DNA of 64,000 nucleotides, taken from Mucilaginibacter celer (GTDB lineage: Bacteria; Bacteroidota; Bacteroidia; Sphingobacteriales; Sphingobacteriaceae). The stretch's first letter is position 1, and the number at the start of each line of letters is the position of its first letter. Shown in pieces: positions 54,359 to 62,200 of the stretch. The notes under the pieces were generated by a model, which saw nothing but the letters and a program-made list of their open reading frames with translations, ran no database searches and was not told the DNA's origin. A program made the position numbers and the translations under genes. Location: NCBI RefSeq assembly GCF_003576455.2, contig NZ_CP032869.1, positions 2,790,001-2,854,000 on the forward strand. The letters run 5' to 3'.

Positions 54359-54953
54359 CAATGACCATTTTAGTTATCATTTCAAAACATTTTTCCTTTT
54401 CAACTTGAAAAGAGTTACTTAGAATCTCCCCCCATTCGCTTGCAGTGTCAAAATACCTTCCACCAGGAATCCAATTAGAAGAAATATTAGGACATTCTAT
54501 ATTGACATTCAAAAGATATGGTCTATAGGCAGCGGCAGTTGCACTGCTGGTCGCCGCATAAATAAGATCTACACTCAACCTTTGAAAATTATGCGAATAA
54601 CTTCTAGGAGAGCCGGACACTATTCCAAATTGTAAAAAAATCTTAAAATAACATTCAGCCACGTAACCAGCGAGGTAACATGCATTGTGCCACTGGGAAC
54701 TATCATGTAGAACTCTCGCACTATCTCTCATTCGCTCAGCTGCATTGAAAAAATTCTCTGCCATTAATCTAATATATAGCACTAAGGTATGATTAGAAAA
54801 CGATGTAAGAAAATGTTCGTTGATATACTTTACTTTTCTATAAATAGTCGTTTTAAATTTAGGATACTCTAGAGTATAATACAACTCAACCTCTCGGTCT
54901 ATAGAACGACATCTACTAACCCAACAATTAACATCCTCTACGTAGAAAATCAT
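54345..54953 (-). CDS. HEPN-like helical protein, partner of the double NTPase
   Basis: The open frame reaches 54959 through two GTG codons; the first ATG is at 54953. An internal ATG at 54761 (MAENFFNAAERMRDSARVL) may be the true start, because the recognisable part begins there: AAERMRDSARVLHDSSQWHN, then YLAGYVAECYFKIFLQFG, the HEPN-like two-helix pattern, and YSHNFQRL. A canonical R-x4-6-H RNase motif is not evident (RSYSH has three residues between), so nuclease activity is uncertain. Its stop lies inside the start of the NTPase gene. A 10-C/9-A homopolymer tract sits directly upstream. Confidence 0.65.
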   Translation of the reverse strand: MIFYVEDVNCWVSRCRSIDREVELYYTLEYPKFKTTIYRKVKYINEHFLTSFSNHTLVLYIRLMAENFFNAAERMRDSARVLHDSSQWHNACYLAGYVAECYFKIFLQFGIVSGSPRSYSHNFQRLSVDLIYAATSSATAAAYRPYLLNVNIECPNISSNWIPGGRYFDTASEWGEILSNSFQVEKEKCFEMITKMVIDGHI

Positions 54954-55102
54954 CACCACCCCCCCCCCAAAAAAAAACCCACCCGCAACCAGAACAGCTG
55001 CGGAGAAGAAAAGTAACCTAAGCCTCCATCAAATTGAAGCGAATTCTCAGCTATATTCCGCGCATTGTTAATACCCATAAGTAAGACGCACATCACCCAG
55101 CC

Positions 55103-55678
55103 TTACCCCCTCCTCCTCCTCAACTGGCTTAAAAAAACAGGTGTAATCCCCAGATAGGCCGCAATATGTTTCTGCGCGATCCGTGATTCCAACCGGGGGT
55201 ATTGCTGCCTGAAATTAGCGAAGCGTTCTTCGGCTGTTTGGGATAAGGCCGAGGTAATACGGCGTTGGTATAGGTTAAAGCCGTTTTGGGTAAGGATGCG
55301 GAAAAAGCGTTCCAGCTTCGGGATTTCGAGGTAAAGTTTTTCGAGGGCGGCGTGGCTCAGGTAATGGAGCATTGAATCTTCAAGCGAGCCGATATTGTAA
55401 AAAGCGGGCGTTTGGTGCGAAAAGCTGTCGATATCCACAGCCCACCAGTTTTCGGGCTGAAAAAGGATGTTGTGTTCAAAACCATCCTCATCTATATAAA
55501 ACATCCGCAGGCAGCCTTCATCAACAAAATAAATATTCCTGCAAATTTCGCCCGCCCTCAAAACCAACCTGTTTTTCTTTACCGCGAGTGTTTGCAGCGA
55601 GTTTTTAATGCGCGCCTGCTCATCGGCATTGAGTTGTATGTGGTAGGCGAAATTTGCAAAAATATGATCAAACATCAT
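55103..55678 (-). CDS. Crp/Fnr family transcriptional regulator
   Basis: This 191-residue protein has a cyclic-nucleotide-binding-type barrel (KNRLVLRAGEICRNIYFVDEGCLRMFYIDEDG, described in part) and FQPENWWAVDIDSF. The C-terminal HTH is short (RIAQKHIAAYLGITPVFLSQLRRRR), with the last helix ending at the stop. It follows the NTF2-like gene by 3 bases and is probably co-transcribed with it. Ligand and targets are unknown. Confidence 0.83.
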   Translation of the reverse strand: MMFDHIFANFAYHIQLNADEQARIKNSLQTLAVKKNRLVLRAGEICRNIYFVDEGCLRMFYIDEDGFEHNILFQPENWWAVDIDSFSHQTPAFYNIGSLEDSMLHYLSHAALEKLYLEIPKLERFFRILTQNGFNLYQRRITSALSQTAEERFANFRQQYPRLESRIAQKHIAAYLGITPVFLSQLRRRRG

Positions 55679-55681
55679 TCA

Positions 55682-56038
55682 CTAAGATACAGGTAAAAAG
55701 CCTACAATCTCCACTATCCGGTGGTTTTCATCATATATCATGTAATCCCTTCCGGCGCGTTCGCCTACCCCGGGAATAATGATGCCCCAGCCGTAATAAG
55801 CATGCCCGTCAAAATATTCCGGTTCGGACTGCAGGGTGATAACGCGACCTGGCACCAACTGGTACGAGTTCATAATCAAATCAACCAGCGCGTCGATACC
55901 GCTAAATTGCGGGGTTTGTTTATCTGTGTACGTAATGTTAGGCTCACAACAAGCCAACAGTATTGCCTTAATGGCTTCGGGTGTTTTTTCGTTCCAGGCA
56001 CTCACGTAAAGCCTGATGTTATCTGCTATGTTTTTCAT
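55682..56038 (-). CDS. NTF2/SnoaL-like small protein
   Basis: The ATG at 56038 (MKNIADNIRLYVSAWNEK) is preferred over a TTG four codons earlier. The about 118-residue protein has the SnoaL/NTF2 cone pattern: ACCEPNITYTDKQTPQFSGIDAL, a strand with EPEYFDGHAYYGWGII and a terminal DENHRIVEIVGFLP. Such proteins are small-molecule enzymes or binding modules. It pairs with the Crp-type regulator downstream. Confidence 0.8.
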   Translation of the reverse strand: MKNIADNIRLYVSAWNEKTPEAIKAILLACCEPNITYTDKQTPQFSGIDALVDLIMNSYQLVPGRVITLQSEPEYFDGHAYYGWGIIIPGVGERAGRDYMIYDENHRIVEIVGFLPVS

Positions 56039-56129
56039 ATTACAAAGCAACGATACACGCGGCAGAAAAAAATTAAAGTAGTTTTATAAAAACAAATAGT
56101 CATCGCAAAACCGGTATGCCATAACTACT

Positions 56130-56173
56130 AAAAAACATCAAAGCCCGATACTTTCGTACCAGGCATTGATGTG
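56130..56173 (-). terminator. Rho-independent terminator of the giant NHL gene
   Basis: On the minus strand, ACATCAATGCC pairs with GGGCTTTGATGT (one mismatch) around a loop of about 16 bases and runs into TTTTTT. It lies about 60 bases after the stop of the giant gene. Confidence 0.75.
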
Positions 56174-56230
56174 CAAAACGGATGTCCTTTACTAACCATT
56201 TTTTTGGATGGTCTTAAACGCTTTCTCCTA

Positions 56231-59200
56231 TCAATATTTGATGATAAAATAACCCGTTTTATGTTTCAACTCGCCTTTATCCCTATAATCCAACATATAG
56301 TAATAGGTACCTGCACGCTGCATTACACCTGTTTTGCTGGAGTGTCCGTCAAACACCTTATTGGCATTATCGTATCCCGATGCTTCGAATATGGTTGTAC
56401 CGCTTAAATCAATCAGCACCACCTTATTGTCGGGGTAATTTTGGATATTTTCAATTTGTAATACATCATTTATACCATCTCCATTTGGCGACATTGCCTG
56501 TTTTACCGTCGGTTCGCCCGGCGCGTTATTGTTTACATAACTTAATGCCATTTTTTTGGTGACACCTGCGCTGTCGGCACTTACCACAATATTCAAAGTA
56601 GCTGTGCTGCTGCCGCCTGCATTATAGGCTGTTACGGTATATGCTGCCGACGGAGATATTGTGGTTGGCGTTCCGCTGATGGTACCTGTAGTAGAATCAA
56701 AACTTAAGCCGGCGGGTAATGCCTGGCTGATGGTATAACCGGTCAACACAATCTTGCGGATCACATCGTAGTCTTCATCAGCAACGTACAAATTACCTTG
56801 AGCATCTGCTGTGGCCGCAATTGGACTTCCAAAAGTAGCTGCAGTACCAATGCCGTTGGCATTTCCGTAAACTCCGCTGCCTGCAATTGTTCTAACCACC
56901 GTATCTGTACCTATTTTTCGTATTTTATGCGATGCCATTTCAACAACATATAAATTCCCGGTAGCATCTATCGATAACGCATCCGGACTTGCAAAACCTG
57001 CAAGTTTACCGGTCGCATCAGTTGATGTAATCGCACCACTTCCTGCATAGGTGGTTACAACGCCGGCCGATGTTATTTTCCGGATTAAATTACTTAACCT
57101 GTCTGTAACAAACACGTTGCCCTGTGCATCAACAGCTACCCCGGTTGGCTGCGAGAAAGTAGCTGCGGCACCTGTTCCGTTAAGCTTTCCTGATGCGCCG
57201 CTACCCGCTAACGTGGTAACTACCCCCGCCGACGTAATTTTCCTGATCATGTTATTAAGCGCGTCGGCCACGTATATATTGCCCTGTGCATCTGTGGCAA
57301 GCCCCTGAGGGCCGGCAAACTTAGCTGCTGTGCCTGTGCCGTTTGTATTTCCCTGGGTTGCGTAAGTGCCGGCCAGTGTGGTTACCACTCCTGCCGTTGT
57401 AATTTTCCGGATCAACTGATCGTCGGAAACATACAGGTTGCCGCTCAAATCAATTGCCAATCCAAAAGGACTGCGGAAAGTTGCCGCCGTGCCTGTGCCA
57501 TCTGTAGACACCGCTGAACCAACTGTACCTGCAAAAGTGGATACCACGCCGGCTGGGGTGATCTTCCTGATCAGTTTATTGGTATTATCGGCCACAAACA
57601 CGTTACCCTGGCTATCTGAAACAACCCCTATCGGGTTATTGAAGGTAGCGGATGTTCCGGCACCGTTGGTTGCGCCGGCCTGGCTTGCTACGCCTGCCAG
57701 CGTACTAACCGAACCATAATTTGTTGCAGGTACAGCACCGCCTGTGTTATTTGGCGTTAAAGGCGTTATTGCCGTATTTGTTTTAAAGCTTTGAACACCG
57801 CTATAACTGATAACAGGTGCAGCAAAAGCCGATACTGTTAAGCTAAGCGTAGCTTTGCTGCTCCCTCCGCCATTGTAACCTGTAATTGTGTAAACAGTGG
57901 CCGCCTTTGCAACCGTTGGTGTACCTGTAATGATGCCGGTACCTGTAGCAAAGGTTAAACCGGTAGGTAATGCCGCGTTTATGGTATACCCCGTAACATT
58001 TATTTTTCTGACTTCATTATTGTAGTAATCAGCAACATACAGGTTGCCTGTTCCGTCAAGGCTTAGGCCGCCGGGGTGGTTAAAGCTTGCGGCAGTACCG
58101 TTTCCGTCAACCGCTCCTGATGTTGTTTTACCGGCCAGCGTAGTTACTGTACCCGCGCTGTTAATTGCACGGATCATATTGTTATTGTAATCAGCAACAT
58201 ACACGTTACCGGTTCCGTCAACAGCTACGGCATACGGATTATAGAAACTTGCAGCTGTACCTGCGCCATTAACCGCGCCCGCTGTGCCAACGCCTGCAAA
58301 GGTTGTTACTACGCCGGCGGCGGTTATTTTGCGTATTTTATGATTATTTTGATCGGCCACATATAAATTACCGCTTAAATCAACGGCGATGCCGGTTGGA
58401 TAATTAAAGCTGGCCGCAGTACCGGTGCCATTGGCCGATCCCTGTACGCCGCTGCCCGCAAAAGTGCTTACCACACCTGCCGGGGTTATTTTGCGGATCT
58501 GGTTGTTAAACAAATCCGTTACATACAAATTGCCATTACTGTCGATAGTGATATCGGTTGGTAAATTAAAGCTTGCTGCGGTTCCTGTCCCGTTAACAGC
58601 GCCCTGGCTACCGCTTCCCGCAAATGTAGTAACATCGCCTGTCGGTGTAATTTTGCGGATCAGGTTGTTGGATTGATCGGCTACGTAAACATTGCCCGAT
58701 GCATCAACAGCCAAACCTGTTGGGTGACTAAAGCTTGCCGCGGTTCCATTACCATTTACGGCGCCCTGGCTTCCGCTGCCTGCAAGGGTAGTTACTACGC
58801 CGGCCGGCGTGATTTTACGGATCAGGTTATTTATCTGATCTGTTACATAAACGTTACCCGCCGCATCATTTGCCACATTTAAGGCTCCGTTAAACCTTGC
58901 CGCAGTTCCGGTACCATCTGCCGAACCGCTTGTGGTACTACCTGCAAATGTGGTTACCTTACCATAAATTGCATTCGGAATGGCACCACCGGTATTGGTT
59001 GGAGCCAGCGCCGCGATAGCCGTTCCAACAACATATACTTTCGGTCCGGCGTAGCTGATAACCGGAACCCCGGAACCTGCCGAAGGATCTTTAACAGCCA
59101 GAGTAAAGGTTGTTGCGCTGCTACCGCCGGCATTGTACGCCGTAACGGTATAGGTTGTAGTTGCGCTTACAACTGTTGGGGTACCGCTGATAATACCGGT

Positions 59201-62200
59201 AGTGGCATTAAATGATAACCCTGCCGGCAAAGCCGGACTAATAACATAACCAGTTTGCGTAACTTTTTGTATCAGATTTGAAAATCCGGCCACAAATAAA
59301 TTTCCGGCTGCGTCAATTTTAAGTCCCGCGGGCCCGTTAAATGAAAGGGGCACTCCGTTACCATCTGATAGGGTGGTAATTTGGCCATCAGCTGTAATTT
59401 TATAAACTGAATTGCCATTCAAATCTGCTACATACAGGTTTCCGCCAGCATCTAATGTAAGTCCCATAGGCGTTATAAACTTTATCGCCCCATTTCCTGC
59501 TATAGTTGTCACAACTCCGGCCGGTGTAATTTTCCTGATCAATTTTGTTCCTGCGTCTGCAACGTATAAATTACCTGCGCCATCAATGGTTATTCCATCC
59601 GGGCCCGAGAAAGTGGCAGCCGTACCTGTTCCGTCAGTAGAGCCGGCCGCACCGCTACCAGCAAACGTTGTAACCACTGCCGACGGCGTTATTTTACGGA
59701 TCAGGTTATTCGCCTGGTCGGCAACGTAAACATTTCCACTGTTATCAACCGCAACACCTACCGGCAGCTTAAAGCTTGCAGCCGTACCGGTACCATTTAC
59801 AGCACCCTGTATGCCGCTTCCTGCCAGCGTGGTCACAACTCCTCCCGGGGTTATTTTCCTGATTATCTGGTTCTGCAAATCGGCAACATATAAATTATCA
59901 CTTGCGTCTGCTGTTATACCTATAGGATATTTAAAGCTCGCTAACGCTCCGGTGCCATTTGTTGCCCCCTGCACATTTGCGTCGCCTGCGAACGTTGTTA
60001 CAACACCTGTAGGCGTCACCTTTCGTATAATTGAATTTAGATAGTCGGCAACAAATAAGTTACCCGAACGATCAAATGTTAAACCGGTAGGATATTGAAA
60101 ACTTGCAGCTGTACCGGTGCCATTTTGCGCCCCCGATGCTCCATTTCCCGCAAATACACTTACCTGAGCATAGTTAGTTGCAGGCACTGCACCACCGCTG
60201 TTTGCCGGCACCAATGAGCTTATTGCCGTACCACGCGTATAAGTTAGTGTGGCCGGATAGGTAATAGCAGGAGCCGCAACAGTCGGGCTTGTCACTGTTA
60301 ATGTACCATTTACATAAGTAATAGCGTAGTTTGCACCAACTGCTCCACTAACCGTAATTGGGTAAGTGCCTGCTACCGATGAGGTGGTTGCGGTGGTAGT
60401 TATTGTCGGTTGTGTTGTTAAAACTGATGTAGTATCGCCATTTACAAAACCGGCATAGGTTACCGTCAGCACCGGATTGGCAGCACCTGCGGTTTTGGTT
60501 TTATTTACAGCAGTAATAGTCAACGCAGCTTTTCCAACTGTAAGGGTTTGGGTTAAGTTCGAAACCCCGTCGCTTGCTGTTATGGTTGATGTTCCTGCCC
60601 CGGTTGTATGGATCTTGCCGGATACTATTATTGCAACCGCTGTATTGCTGCTGGTATAGGTAACCGTACCGCTGCCACCGGTAGCTCCCGGATTGAAGTC
60701 GGCCGCACCATAGGTTACGGTCGGGATAGTTGTAAATTTCAATGGTTGTGTTACGGTGATACTGAGGTTTGCACTCCCCCCGCCAATTTTGTTATAGGCA
60801 GTGATCACATAGTTTGATGCAGCAGTACCGGCAGTAGGCGTACCGCTGATGGTACCGGTTTTACCATCCAGTTTTAAACCGGCCGGCAACGCAGGACTAA
60901 CTGTATAGCCGGTTACCACAATTTTTCGCACAAGGCCGTTGCCGGTATCACCAACATAAACGTTCCCCAGCTTATCGGCAGTAACACCGTAAATATCCGA
61001 GAAGCTTGCAGAAGCACCAACGCCATTGGTTGGTGCACCGTCTTCATTTCCGTCTCCGGCTACAGTGGTGACAACGCCGGCCGGGGTTACCATTCGTACG
61101 AGGTCGCCATCGGCCACAAACAGATTTCCGGCTCTGTCAATGCCAATGCCTTCAAGGCCCCCAAAGCCCGCTGCTGTGCCAATGCCATCAACAACAGTAC
61201 TATTGCCGTTACCCGCAAAGGTGCTCACCGTTCCTGCCGGAGTTATCTTCCTTATCAGCACCCCATCGGTAACAAACAGGTTCCCATAAGCATCAATGGC
61301 AATGCCAATCAGGTTGCTAAAGGTAGCTGTTGTTCTGTAACCATTAACCGCGCCCATCGCCCCGGTTCCGGCAAATGTTGTTACTACTCCCGCCGGGGTG
61401 ATTTTTCTTATCATGTTGTTCCCTTCATCGGCCACGTATACGTTGCCGCTGGCATCTACTGCTGCGCCCTTTGGTGAAGAGAAGCTTGCCGCTGCACCTA
61501 TGCCATTGGCAGCACCATCACTTCCGCTGCCGGCTAATGTGGTAACTACCCCTGCCGGTGTTATTTTGCGGATGAGATCACTGCCCGTTTCGGTAACATA
61601 CAGGTTTCCTGATGCATCAATTGCAATACCCTTAGGATCGTTAAAGCTTGCTGCCGTACCTGTGCCATCTGCCGAGCCGGTTGCCCCGCTGCCAGCCAAT
61701 GTTGAAACCACGCCGGCAGCGGTAATCTTGCGGATCAGCTGGTTGTTTTCTTCTGCCACGTAAACATTGCCTGATGCATCAGCCACAACACCACGTGGCT
61801 CGTTAAACACTGTTGCGCTCAGCGTACTTGTACCCGCATAGGTTATTGCCGGCACTACACCACCTGTATTTACCGGATTTAAAGCGGTGATTGCCGTACC
61901 AACTGGATATGTTTGCGGCCCGGCATAACTTATCGCCGGAGCCTGGTAGGTGTTTTGACCGCTGATAGCTATATTAATGTTTGCTGTGCTGCTACCTGCT
62001 GTATTGTAAGCGGTAACCGCATAATCTGTAGCATTGGCACCCGAGGCTGGTGTACCGCTGATGGTACCTGAGCCATTTATGGATAATCCTGGTGGCAAGG
62101 CCGGGCTAATACCGTAACCGGTAGCTACTATTTTCCTTACCTGGTTACCTGTTTCATCTGTTATAAATACGTTTCCAGATGCATCAACTGCTATACCAAA

